Notes: generated from the sequence alone by a model not told the origin. A DNA stretch of 30,960 nucleotides from Salpingoeca rosetta (GCF_000188695.1 NW_004754923.1:505265-536224), one strand, 5' to 3'; counted from the stretch's first letter, positions 1 through 11,676 are shown. Translations and numbers: made by a program.

Positions 1-233
1 TGACATGTGTTTGGCAACGAAGTCGTGCTGTCCTTCGTGCGCGAGGCGCCCTGGTGGCAATGTTCTGGTACATGCGATGTGGCACTGCACATACAAACTA
101 GCACGTACAGCAGCAAAGAGATGTGCGCACACATACGTGCATACGCGCACCTCTGCTGGAAGTTGAGGAGAAAGTGAACAGCGGCACCAGCGCCCAAACA
201 CACACCAGGGCCATGTATGTCGCGCTGGAAGGG

Positions 234-285
<52 letters not shown>

Positions 286-1589
286 GGTGGTGGTGGTGTT
301 GGTGATGATGATGGCGAACGCAATCGCGGCAGGTTCTAACAGCATGTCTTCACAACAACAAAGTGCGCGAAATTCCTCATCAGCACCACAACACACCTGC
401 AGTGGTGGGCAGAGTGTGCCTGTTGTCGGATCCATGTTCTCTGTCAGCCACACGAACCACCTGGTGGAGTGATGCGGGTAGAATGAAAGCACATGGCCGT
501 GTCCTGGCATGAGAACCAGTGCGCCTTCAACACAGACAACGGAAGCCATTTCCACCATCACACCACGCCACGCCACTACCACTACCACACACACCACCCC
601 GCAACATGTCACCAACACCAAGCCGCTTGCGTCCTCGCACCAGTTGAGAAAGTCGAGAACGGGCTCAGATTTCGTTCCGCTTTCAAGCGCCAGGACTGCG
701 GGAATGGCCACCATCTTGTGAGCACACGAGTGCACGCTGTCGCACCCCTGAGCCACACGTATATATGACCCACAGTGCCGGAGGAGTGTAGCGTTAAAAC
801 GGTGGGACGAGCTTCAGCATCAGCCCAAGAATCAAGCGCCGAGACAACTCCAGGCTCAAACAGTGGTGGGCGTGGCTGCAAGGCACTAAGTTTTGTAATT
901 GTGAACGCACTGCTGAAGGAAAGGCATGCAGGAGCGCCTCATATGTTGGCAGCCACTCCTTGGTGTTGTTGGCAAACTCGTGGTACACCTGGTTCCTGTA
1001 CCTGCATCGATGGCCATCGTCCCGAGAAGAGAAGGGAGTGTGCATGTATGTGTGTACGTGTGTGCACGTGTGTGTGCATGTGTGCATGCGTGTGAGTGTG
1101 TGCATGTATGTGAGAGAGCCAAACGTTGCTTGCGCGCAACCCCCCGGTTGTACACGAGCGTGCACGGCAGCAACAACCGCAACGACAGCAACAACAACAG
1201 GCAAGCACCTGGGTGCGGCGCCGAGGAGGGCGAGGGCAGAGGCAGCGTAGCCCGTGGAGTGCCATGGCTGAAATCCCGTCGTGAACTCGCCCGGTGTCAG
1301 CTCGTAGAACCCAGTCGTGTTCTGGAAGCCTGACATAACATGACATGATGTGACGTGACGTGACATGTCATGACACACCACACGAGTGGAATGAGTGTCA
1401 GTAGATTCAAAACAACAGTGCAGTCGAGGTTCGAACGTGCACTGCACATCAAAGAGGTTGCGTGCATGAACACGCACGTTGGTCTTCTAACAAGCTGCAA
1501 ACCGTGCAAACGACCGCGTTGTCACACACACACACGCACACACACACACACACGCACACGCACACACACACGCACACACACACACACAC

Positions 1590-1621
<32 letters not shown>

Positions 1622-2216
1622 GACGGATACTTTCAGACCTTGGATGGTGGTTGCCCAGTCTTCGATTTGTTGAGGTGTGCACTCAGAGAGCTGGCCCACA
1701 AACTGGAGTAAGTGCGCCACGTCAGCGCTGCCGTACAGCGTGGTGTGCTGGTCCTTTGTGTTGAACCCAAACTCACCGCGGCATGCTGCAACGTACAACA
1801 AAGTTAGCGATGAGCAGCACGTTTTCACATTGAAAGGGACGGAAAGAAGAAACACAGGGACAGGTACTGCTGTAAGGAAACGCAAGGGCAAACCACAAGC
1901 ACACACAACAAGATCACACAACACGCAAGCACACAAACAAACACAAACACGCAAGCACATGAACGAACACAAACAAACACAAGCACTACAACCACCAAAA
2001 CCACACACAAATCAACGCACCACACGGGTCGCCGGTGCAATTGTGCGACGATGTGGTGTGGGCTTTGAGCCATAGTGGCAGCGCAGTCGTTTCGAATGGC
2101 CTCACGTCCGCCACACACTCCTCATCACCACCACTCACCGGCACAACAGTGCCGCACAGGCAGGTGCCTGCCAGCACAACCACAACAACAACAAGCCGCG
2201 CCGTGGTGGTCATCAT
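1..2216 (-). CDS. Secreted protein of unrecognised family, 5' part; runs off the left edge
   Basis: Seven exons can be chained in phase on the minus strand: 2216-2021, 1785-1639, 1329-1209, 1001-911, 714-617, 460-395 and 64-<1. Phases at the junctions are 1, 1, 2, 0, 2, 2, with GT donors and AG acceptors. The product opens with a signal peptide: MMTTTARL, a run of six valines, then a small-residue/Cys cleavage region. Mature-chain landmarks are GEFGFNTKDQHTTLYGSAD, a WATTIQGFQNTTGFYEL stretch formed across the exon 2/3 junction, the histidine/tryptophan motif PWHSTGYAASALALLG, and LTENMDPTTGTL. Repeated helix-forming segments with W-H-x-T-x-Y-A and 'DPxTG' turns recall alpha/alpha-toroid carbohydrate-active or terpene-cyclase-like folds, but I cannot name the family. 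The donors of exons 5 and 6 are ambiguous by a few bases. The gene starts 67 bp from METTL14, divergently. The introns hold long CA/GT runs and, at 234-314, an ATG/GTG triplet run. Confidence 0.6.
234..314. repeat. Triplet microsatellite (GAT)n-(GGT)n
   Basis: About 12 GAT units are followed by about 9 GGT units and a short return to GAT. It sits in the inferred intron between exons 6 and 7 of the minus-strand secreted-protein gene. An open plus-strand frame through it encodes only Met and Val runs and is not credible as a gene. Confidence 0.9.
1522..1622. repeat. (CA)n microsatellite in intron 2 of the secreted-protein gene
   Basis: About 100 bp of CA dinucleotides with scattered CG interruptions. 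In the sense of the minus-strand gene it is a GT run lying just after the exon 2 donor. The next intron carries the opposite polarity, a TG run on the plus strand at about 1042-1115. Confidence 0.9.
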
Positions 2217-2283
2217 CGTCCAAGTCCTGCCGAAAGTTATTATAAGTTTTCAACAAATCATCCCAACTTCACACCCGAAGAAG
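2217..2283. promoter_or_regulatory. Putative 67-bp bidirectional promoter between the secreted-protein gene and METTL14
   Basis: Only 67 bp separate the two divergent start codons, so both 5' UTRs and core promoters must lie here or overlap the genes. The centre is AT-rich (GTTATTATAAG at about 2236-2246), unlike the GC-rich surroundings. No canonical TATA box at a fixed distance can be proven from the sequence alone. Confidence 0.45.
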
Positions 2284-3593
2284 ATGGTGGTTGAGGAGGA
2301 TGATGGTGGCCGCGGGGTGAAGGGAGCACCGAGTGCACGTGGTGCATGTCGTGCTGGGCTGACGCCAGCTGAAGAAGCCATGGTTGCGTGGCTGGACCAG
2401 CTCTCCAAGCGCGTTGAGCAGCGCCAAGAGCTTTTACAACGCCTGGTGAGCTGTTTTGCGTGGGACACTTGGTTGGTTGCACTTTTTACGGTTCCTCGAG
2501 TGAGAGTGGCTGGGTTGGGTTGGCGCCAACTGCTGCATGCGTGAATCTGACGTGTGCATGTGCGATGCTGGTGGCAGATGGCACCCAGCGACCGCTTGGA
2601 TGACGAGGATAACAATGGCTCTGTAGATGCAAGTTCAGCGTTGGCCACGAGCTTGTTTTTGGAGCAGAACGACACGGGGGCCCATGCAGACGAGGAGGTG
2701 GCATCTAGCGCGCTGGCACTGCACGCTGACCAAGAGCAGTTGCCGGGCCGCCACGTCCTCAGCTTCAGGGCCGCTGCAACTGAGCTTGCAGATGTTGACG
2801 GCGAACCTGGTGAGACCGTAGGGGAGGAGGAGAACCCAAGTGCAACAGCTGCTGACGGTGTAGATACGGGGCAGAAGGTTGAGCAGCTCCTGCAGGACTT
2901 GATGTCATCTGGTGAAGAGGACAATGAAGATCTAGACGATGGCGACGAAGATAAGCAGGGAGACAGGGACGATGACGTGGATGTCGCACATGCTGAAGGC
3001 GACGAGAATGAAGCAGAGGACCAACACAATCAACTCCAGGGCTATCGCGGATCGCGCATGTTCATGAAGGCACGTTGGCGTGTGTGTGCGTGCATGTGTG
3101 TGCGTGTGTGCGTGTGTGCGTGCATGTGTGTGCGTGTGTGCGTGTGTGCGTGGGTAGGTGTGGGTCAGTATGAATGCGCAGGGTGGTGTTTGCATGCATG
3201 CACATGTGCCGCGCCCACATCACACCCACACCTCACAGCTCACACGCGTTGTCCAAACACATCTCCATTTCGTCAGGGGAAGACGGGCAACACACCGCAG
3301 AACGATTACAGCCAGCACTTTGTTGATACGAAACAGCGACCGCAGAACTTCATCCGTGATGCAGGTGTGTGTGTATGTGTGTTCGGAAAGTGTAAGCAGC
3401 ATCTGGATCCGTGTGATCAGCAACATGACGACCATCCCACTCAATGCGGTGTGTCACTTGTGTTTTCAGATCCACTCACGCGCTACCGTTGCTATCCACG
3501 ACTGGACACCCTCAGCCGCCTCAAGGTGCACAGTGTGTGCGCTTGTGTGCGTGTGTGTTCGTGTGTGTGTGCGTGCGCGCGTGTGTGTGTTCA

Positions 3594-3626
<33 letters not shown>

Positions 3627-6183
3627 GTGTTCGTGTGTGTGCGTGCGCGCGTGTGTGTGTTCATGTGTGTGTGTGTGTGTGTTGCTTTGCACGTGTGCAC
3701 TGGAACGCGGTTCACCAACACGCGTGTTCACTATCACTGCAATCGTCTCCATCACCACTCGCCTGCTTGCTGCTGTCCCAAGGATGATCTGCTTCGCGCC
3801 CGCAGCACACCGCCAATGTGAGACATATGCATGCACCAACATGCGTGCATGCAAATATGTGCATGTATGTGTGCATGTGTTGAGCGCCTCTTTGTTCGCC
3901 GATGATGTGGTTCCTCTCCACGTCTGCCTCTGCAACAGACCTACTCACCACCATCACCACCACGACCATCACCATCACGCCGCCATCACCACCACTGCCG
4001 CCATCCTGCGTGGCCAGGAGCATCCGTGCTGATCCGCTGTGTCTTGATGCGTCTTCTCTCGGCACGTCGTTTGGCGTCATCTACATCGACGCGGTGGGAT
4101 GGTGTCAATCGTGTGGTGTGGTGCGGTGTGGTGCGGTGTGGGTTTGATTTTGTGAGCTCTTCTTACCGTACAACCCCCTCCCCCCCCCCCTTTGTGCGCA
4201 TGACATGTGTTTATGTGTGCGTGTGAATGCGTGTCCATGCTTGCATCACAGCCACTACCGGAGTATGCGCGAAGGGCGCCCGGCCTCAAACTGGACACCG
4301 TGTCCTGGGAGGAGGTATTGGTGCCGCTGCTGATGCCGCTTTGCAATGTGCTGAACTGCGAATCTGCTGCTGCCGACGACACTGCAGCAATGGCCTTGGC
4401 CTCACAACCATACCCTGCTGTTCCAAACATGCATACACACTCACTCGCGCTCACACACACACACACGCACTCTCTCTCTATCACACACCCCCTCTCTCTG
4501 CTGCAACACATAATCATCTCATTCTCTCTTGCCCCGCCACACCTGCCGGGTACACAGCTTGGACGGTTGGATGTGCGCGGGCTGGCGGGGGAGATTGCGT
4601 TTGTGTTCATGTGGGTTGGCTGCTCGGAGGGACTCGAGAAAGGCGCGCAGGTGAGCCCGCACACGCCTGATGCCGCCCTGTCAATACGCACGGCGGCACT
4701 GTGCACACCCTCTGTATGTGTGTGTGTGTGCATGGGTGTGTGTGTATGTGTGTGTGATCAACGTACGCAGTTTCGTTTGGCAGCGTGCCTTCATTATGCT
4801 TCATTTTCTAGAGCTTCTCCGCTCACAATGATACCGTCACCACCACCACCACCACCACCACCACCACCACCACCACCACCATAATCATCACCGCTGGCGA
4901 CGCGTGCAGCTGCTGCGGCGATGGGGGTTTCGTCGGTGTGAGGACATATGTTGGGTGAAGACGAACAAACAGCAGCCGAGGCGGCGTGGGATTATGGAGC
5001 CGCACAGCCTTCTCCAACACACAAAGGTACAGTCTTGCTGTGTTCGCGCGTGTGTGTGCATGTGTGTGTACATGTGTGTATGCGATTGCTTTGGGAGGGG
5101 GCAGTTGCTGTGTGTGGTGTTTCCGTTGCTCAAGTTGACTGTCGTCACACTCACACACACACGGAAAACACGCATACATAATACACACACGCATAATACA
5201 CACACACTGTGTGTCAAAGGAGCACTGCCTGCTTGGCATCCGCGGAGCTCCAAACCGGAAGACAGAGCCGCACATCCTGCACTCCAACATGGACGTGGAT
5301 GTCATTGTGTCTGAGGATCCGCCCATCGAATCAACAGAGAAGCCGTCGGAGGTGTGTGCGCATGTACGCGTGTGTGAGAATGTGAAGTATGTGTGCACAT
5401 GCATATGCACGTAACATGCGTGGACTAGCGTGTGCATGTTTGTACGTAGTTATGTGCAGGGGGGCTTGCACACGGTCACTAGCCAACTGCCCCTCCGTTG
5501 CCCCCGATACCACGCCAATCTTCTCTTTCTCCCACTGCACAGATCTTTGCTGTGATGGAGCGCATGTGTCAATCGAGGAAGCGGCTTCATCTCTTTGCAT
5601 CGGGCACCGTCCGACCAGGTGATCCACGCTGTTTTGAGGCCGGTGGCGTTTGCGCGCGCGCGCGTGTGTGCGTGCGTGTGTGTGCATCTGTGTGTGTTCA
5701 TGTGCATGTGTGTGCATCTGTGTGTACATCTATTTGTGTGTGCGTGTGTATGTGTGTGTGTGTGTGTGCGCCAGCGTTGCCACCAACGCCTTTCCCATCT
5801 CGCGCTCCCCCCCCCCAACAACTCATGCCCCACCTCCAACCACCAGGGTGGGTCGGTGTTGGCAAGGACCTGCCCCAGACCGATTATGATGCAGAGGCAT
5901 ACCTGAAGTACATGGAAGGCACAATTCAGCCGACAATTCAAGGTGCTTGCATTGCGTGTGTGTGTGCGTGCGTGCGTTTGAGGCTCCTGTGTTCTTTGCT
6001 CACGCGATGTTCTTCACACACGCACACACACACACATCTTCAGATCGGCCCGTTGCAGATAGCGGGCAGTCAAACGAATATGTGGGCACGTGGGAGAAGA
6101 TTGAATGCCTGCGCCCAAAGGTACTGCAACCGCCTTGACGCTGCCGTTCAGCCCTGGATTGTCTGTTGTGCGCGCATCAAGTT

Positions 6184-6278
<95 letters not shown>

Positions 6279-6590
6279 AAACACGCTCTGTCACCGTTCC
6301 ACGCTTCAACCTCCCCCCCCCTCATTGTTCCTCACCATCACACCTCTTCCAAACTACACGCCACATTGCAGTCGCCCCCTCGCCACATGTCCAAGAAAAA
6401 CAAACGGGGCAGGGGCTTCAGCAGCAGCAGCAGCAGCACTCGTGGTCGTGGTCGTGGCCGTGGCCGTGGCCGTGGTCGAGGCATGAGTCGTGGTGGTCGT
6501 GGTGGTCGCGGTATGGGACCTGGAAGGCGTGGAGGCTTGCACGGCTCGCCGCATACTTTCACTCCACCAAAGTCGCAGTGGGAAGTTTGA
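2284..6590 (+). CDS. METTL14: METTL14: non-catalytic subunit of the mRNA N6-adenosine methyltransferase
   Basis: Fourteen exons join in phase into 593 residues: 2284-2445, 2578-3069, 3277-3364, 3470-3525, 3783-3817, 4018-4093, 4252-4314, 4558-4650, 4910-5026, 5220-5351, 5543-5618, 5847-5942, 6044-6120, 6372-6590. Family hallmarks appear in order: [10 protein letters not shown] and RPQNFIRD (about 226-245), [16 protein letters not shown], the degenerate catalytic tetrad DAPL (302-305, split by intron 6), [67 protein letters not shown] and a C-terminal Arg-Gly (RGG) tail. METTL14 pairs with METTL3 in the nucleus, where it scaffolds RNA binding and does not itself methylate. Animal METTL14 has EPPL and METTL3 has DPPW, so DAPL fits an inactive subunit. 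The acidic, low-complexity N-terminal region (about 218 residues) is longer than in human. Nearly every intron carries GT or CA microsatellites. Confidence 0.95.
3070..3276 (+). other. Probable GC-AG intron 2 of METTL14
   Basis: The exon ends ATG AAG and the next bases are GCACGT. Cutting there joins MFMK directly to [11 protein letters not shown] with no extra residues, which matches the spacing before the conserved NDY motif in animal METTL14 as I remember it. The alternative in-phase GT donor at 3082 adds four residues (ARWR). The intron interior is TGTGTGCG repeats, and the acceptor is TTTCGTCAG. Confidence 0.55.
3526..3782 (+). other. Intron 4 of METTL14, dominated by (GT)n
   Basis: A donor GTGCAC after the Lys codon leads into about 150 bp of GT-rich repeat (3536-3682) containing two near-identical blocks of GTGTTCGTGTGTGTGCGTGC type. 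The acceptor is GTCCCAAG before GATGATCTG. This is the strongest example of the intron microsatellite pattern in this gene. Confidence 0.85.
4838..4880. repeat. (CAC)n triplet run in METTL14 intron 8
   Basis: About 14 CAC units. The run lies about 30 bp upstream of the acceptor GCGTGCAG of exon 9. Confidence 0.9.
6184..6270. repeat. Pure (CA)~43 microsatellite in METTL14 intron 13
   Basis: An uninterrupted run of about 43 CA units in the last intron. It is followed by a degenerate CAAACA tail, a C-run and a pyrimidine-rich stretch leading to the acceptor ACATTGCAG at 6371. Confidence 0.95.
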
Positions 6591-7308
6591 CCGGCAGGAT
6601 CATCATAAACGCGCATCAAACCGACCACCATTGTGATGATTTATTTTCTGTCTGTTGCTGTTGCTGTTGCTTGCTGCAGTTGTTGTCAACGACACGAGCA
6701 AGCAAGCAAGCGGCCTGCTTGTACAAACGCGCGCGGGCGCGCACGCACACAGAGAGATAGAGCACACACACACACACACACAGCAGAGCACACACACACA
6801 CACACACACACTAACTCACACACCACCACCAAAACGCCTCACAAGCAAGAAGCCACAACAACAACACGGATCCCAACCCTTCGGTGCACCGAATTGGTGG
6901 CGAAGTCGTCCGCCTCGACCAACGGCGGTCGTTTCAAACCACACAACACCCGTCGCGAGTCAGGTACGCAAAGTTGGTTGCGTCACCGCCAACCACAACA
7001 ACAACCACACCAACCCAAACATGCCGCATTCCTTCTGTTGAATGACGTGACGATGGCTGGGCTGGCCACCGGCTGTGTGTTGTTGAGTGCGTGTCAAGTG
7101 TGGTGAAGTGAGGGCCTGACACGCATTACATGAGCACACGTCCACTCACATTCACTCACTTTCTTGACGCACACACACACACGCCACCAATCAACCAACC
7201 AACCAACCAACCGACTGATACCGCCACCTTACCGACCATCCACCTGGTCGATCGGTGTTGTTGCTTGTTGTTGGTGCTGTTGGTGAGGGTAGCTACAGCA
7301 AGAGGACA
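6591..7308 (+). other. Spacer: METTL14 3' end and FBXW10-like 5' leader
   Basis: I see no convincing gene here. It holds the METTL14 3' UTR, a CA run at about 6763-6822, CAACAA-rich DNA and an (AACC)n tract at about 7191-7212. No AATAAA is visible just after the METTL14 stop. An upstream ATG at 7130 opens a frame that could be an alternative first exon of the next gene if a 71-nt GTAAGC...CAG segment (7418-7488) is spliced out. Confidence 0.5.
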
Positions 7309-8371
7309 ATGCTGTCACGCAAGGGGGGAAGGCCCGCCACGGTGCCAACGGCGCTTCTCGCCAACACCAAGGCTGCCAACCCTCCCTCCCTCACCCGACA
7401 CCCAATGCAACACGCCGGTAAGCAAGCCACACACAATCACCACACAGACACACACCCCACACACGCACCACAACAACAACCACACCAGGGCGCTGCACAC
7501 AGCTCCTCAAGCACCCAACAGCACACTGGTTGGGAAGCCTCCACTACAGCATCGACGAAGCAATGCGAGGAAGGAATGCCCGCTGAGGACGAGGAGGGGG
7601 AACAGCAAGAGGAGGTAAAGGGGATGGAAGAGAAGTCACACAACACAACACAACGGTCCCAGCTCCAACCACAAGAGCAGCAGCAACAGCAGCAACAGCA
7701 GCAGATAAAACTGCAGCACATGACAAGGTCGAAGCAAGCCATTACAATCAGCGACAAGTCCAGCAACACCAACGCTAGCACCGAGGCGACAGCACCACAG
7801 GTCCCTGTGCCAAACACAATGTACCAAATGGAACAACAGCAGAGCCAAGCCGTCGGCGTCAACGAGCAAGCCGCAAGCACGCGGCTTGTCCGTGATGACA
7901 CCGCCAGCAACACCCAGGCCAACGATGATGATAACAGCACTCAGAGTGAAGATGACGATGGCCCCGCCACACCGGCGACACCCACAAGCCCATCCTCCAT
8001 CGGCAGCGAGCCGGACACCGAGAGCGAACAGTCAATCGAAGAACCGCAGCCACCAAGCGGCCCGCATGCCCATCATCATCAGCAGCAACAAGAATGGCAA
8101 CAACAACATCAACAACAGCCGCAGCCGCAGCAGCAGCCACATCATCAGCGCGGCCGCCGCCCATCCGAGAAGCGACGCGCCCCGCCAACAGCGGAGGAGC
8201 ACTTGAGCCAGAGCCCGGCCATCCACGGCGTGCCGACGCTGGCCAAGATGTTCTTTGGCGATGACGCGCCAACATGGTCGCGGCGGCGCGCTGTCGACCG
8301 CCTCTCGTCCCATCTCGTCCAGGCCATCATCGAAGAGGAGGAGGAAGAAGAGGGAGAGGAAAGCGCCACTG

Positions 8372-8409
<38 letters not shown>

Positions 8410-11400
8410 GAGGACCGCATCCCTGAACACGAAGAAGAGCAAGACAGAGACGTCGCCCGACAAGAACAGCACCAACAACCACCAGCGCAAGAGCATCAGG
8501 GTCAACAGCAACAGCCGGCAGAAGCAGAGCAAAGGCAGGTGGATGTAAGTGCTGGTCGCAGACACAACTGCGCAGATCCGTCACAGCTACCGCCACCATC
8601 GACATCAGCAACACCAGCAACAGGCACATCAGCACGGTCGCGCCCGCGTCGCTTCACAGCGCCAGGACCAGGCTGCACCAGCTCCCCCTTCCAACGACGC
8701 CTCCACAAGAAGCCGCGCCGCGCATCCCCACTTGCGCAGGAGATGGCTGCTTGCATGCATGCATCCACAGCGGAAACCACCACCCCATCAACGACAGCAA
8801 CAGCCACCACACAGAATACGGCCGCTGACACGAGTGATGACGATGCTGCTGCCACGAATGCTCAAGCTGATGCTATCCGCGTGGTTGCAAGCAACAGCCG
8901 TCCACGCATGCTTCCGACTCCCCCACCGCCTGATGGTCACTCGCACATGCGTAATCTCCACGTCCACGCCAGGCCCGCGCACGACTTGACCCAAAACACC
9001 ACGGATGCTGGTTCTAGCGACTACGACAGCAGCAAGCACCTGGAGCAACAACGAAACCAGGGCGACGACAAGATGCAACTACAACAGTGTGACCACACTC
9101 TTGATGGTTGTGATGCCGTTGATCGTGATGACGCTGATGATCGTGATGATGATGATGATGATGATGATGGTGATGGTGATGGTAATGGTGATGATGACAC
9201 TACGGCAGCTAGTGACGATGATGACGATAATGGCAATGAGAGTACTGACGATACCAGCGGCAGCATTAGCAATAACGCCAGCACCGATGCAGCAGACTCA
9301 CCAACTTTTCACCACAGTCGCACCGCACACAACAGCACGCACAACAGCACGCACAACAACACGTACAACAACAACACACACAACACACCCACCACATCAC
9401 CATCACTCCGTCGTCGTTCTTCTGCGTGTGTTTGCATGTGTTCCATGTCATGCGCGTGTGCGGGCAGAAGGAGACAATCCTCCGTTGCTTCAATCATGCA
9501 AACCATGAGTCGTCATCTGTCTGTGCTTGACAAGGCATTAGCCTGCGAAATCTATGGCGTGAGTGTGCTGTGTGGCAGGTGCAGTACCTGTATCATCCGC
9601 GCCATGCTCAACACGTGCGACACGTGGTTTGCGGGCCACATGTCCCCTGCGGAGCAGTGCAAGTTCCTGATTCGCCTTCTCAAGCGCGCCGCGCCATCCT
9701 TCCTCGAGTACGCCAGCGTCCTCATCTCGCCGCTCACCAACCGGGACGTCCTGTACACCGTTGGCAATCGCACCTCCGCCACCAACGATGCCCGCCAAGC
9801 CATGGCCATGGGGTACATGCGACGCCACAGCTCAGCCATGCGCCCGCTCTCCAGCCACAGCACGCACTCTCGCCGACGAAACACAGCCAGCGAGTGGTCG
9901 TCCATCTTTGGGGCGGCAACAGCGACGGCACCAACGACCACCGCCACCACTTCTACAGCGGGCGGTGGCATCAGTGAGAGGAGCATGGACGGGGCTGGTG
10001 GCGGCGGCCGAACGCGTCGCCGTACGTCACACATGCACAGCCGGCAGTCCCGTTCGCGCCCGCGCAACAGCAGCTCCTTTGCCTCGCATAACAACAACAA
10101 CAGCAGCAGCAGCAGCAGCAACAACAACAACAACAACAACAGCAGCAGCAACGACAGCAGCGCGCACGAGGGTGTTGGTCTTGGCCACTCACCTCACCAC
10201 CACCACCACCATCACCACCGCCACTCCCATCGTTCAAGCACTGGCAGCCGGGGACGCAGAGGAACGGAGAGCAATTGGAGTGCCGACAGCAACAGCAGCA
10301 CTGGTAGTGATGCATTTGGGCTGATGGCTGCTGGTGTTGGCCTGGCGCCCCTGGATATGTTTGATGAAGAGGAAGAGGATGTGCTCATGGAATCGCAAGA
10401 CAGCATCAGCTTCAGCCACAGCACTGATCACAAGCACACCCAAGGCCACACGCAGCAGCGCACCGACTGCCACGACATTGCAGATCGCAACGCCGCAGAT
10501 GATTGGAGCAGCAACGACAGCAGCGGCAACAGCAACAACAGCAGCAGTGGTGGATATGCCAACGAACTCGACATGATGCACGGCCCTCAACATACAATTG
10601 CCATGCAATCTCAGGCGTCGTCATCACCATCACTTCACCTCACGCGGCGCAAGCAGCCATCGCCCATGCAACGGCGCTCCCTCAGCCACAACAGCGGGAT
10701 CGGGCTCTACACCAACCACACGCCCGCTTTCCACGACAAGGTGGCAACAGCGGCAGCAATTGCATCAGCCGAAACGGTGGGGGCACCGACAGCAGAGGGT
10801 GCGGTGGCCGAGCGCCCGCGCAAATTGGCGCGTGAGGTGGATGATGCCAAGCTGTGGCACGTTCATCCGTCCTCACCATTGTCGTCACTGTCATCCTCCC
10901 TCCCATTGCCATCAACCCTCAGCGCTGACACGCGCCAACACCCCCACCACCACCACCACCAACAACAGCAGCCGCGCCATGTTCACATCGCGCAGCAGCC
11001 CACTACGGACTCGATCAGCTCGCGTTCGTCGTTTCAACGTCACCTGCCCACGCGCAGGCCCGCCACCGTTGCTGGGGATCGCGTGACGCAATCAGCAGCC
11101 TGCAGCCAACCATCCACGGGGAGTCGAGACCGTCTGCTCGCAGCAGCGCGTGGCGGTGATGGCGGGGAAGGCGAGGGTGAAGCGAGTGAGGCAAAGGTGC
11201 TGCTGGAGTGGTTTGAGACGGCAAGCGATTGGCACAGGCTGATCGTTCTTCGCCATCTGCTCGGGTTCTCTGATGTGCGCACCATCAAACCCGTCCTCGA
11301 CTACATCTCCTCGAGCTCCGGGAAACACACGCGCTCAAGCACTGCCTCCACATCAGCAGTGGCAACAGCCACCGTGGGTGGTGGCCGAGGTGGTGGTGAC

Positions 11401-11676
11401 GGCAGGGACGAGAGTGAGGCAGCCAGCAGCAGCGGCAGCAAGATCAGCGCTGCGGGAGGCATTGCCAGAAGCAAGAGCCGCACAAACGTGAGCATTGTTG
11501 GGGCGGGTGGCGAAAAGATGGACATTATCGCCAAGCTGCCGTCTCCGCTTGCAAAGTTCATTCTCAGCCAGCTCGACTTCAACACGCTGACGCGCGCGTC
11601 CCGCGTCTCCCCGACGTGGCGCGCTCTCTCCAAACAAGTCATGGCAGACCAGGTACGGGCGGGGTTTCCTCTCTCT

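Noticed and set aside
233..472. Met/Val-run open frame on the plus strand
   Set aside because: It starts in a GAT/GGT microsatellite. The opposite strand carries a credible exon (TRWF...LTENMDPTTG) of the secreted-protein gene.
3082..3276. Continuation of METTL14 exon 2 through the TG repeat without splicing
   Set aside because: The frame stays open, but it inserts Cys/Val repeat sequence just before the conserved NDY motif. Splicing gives the family spacing.
9427..9477. Possible 42-nt intron in the FBXW10-like exon (GTGTGTTTGC...GGGCAG)
   Set aside because: It is in frame and very short. The open frame continues smoothly, so it was not used, though it cannot be excluded.
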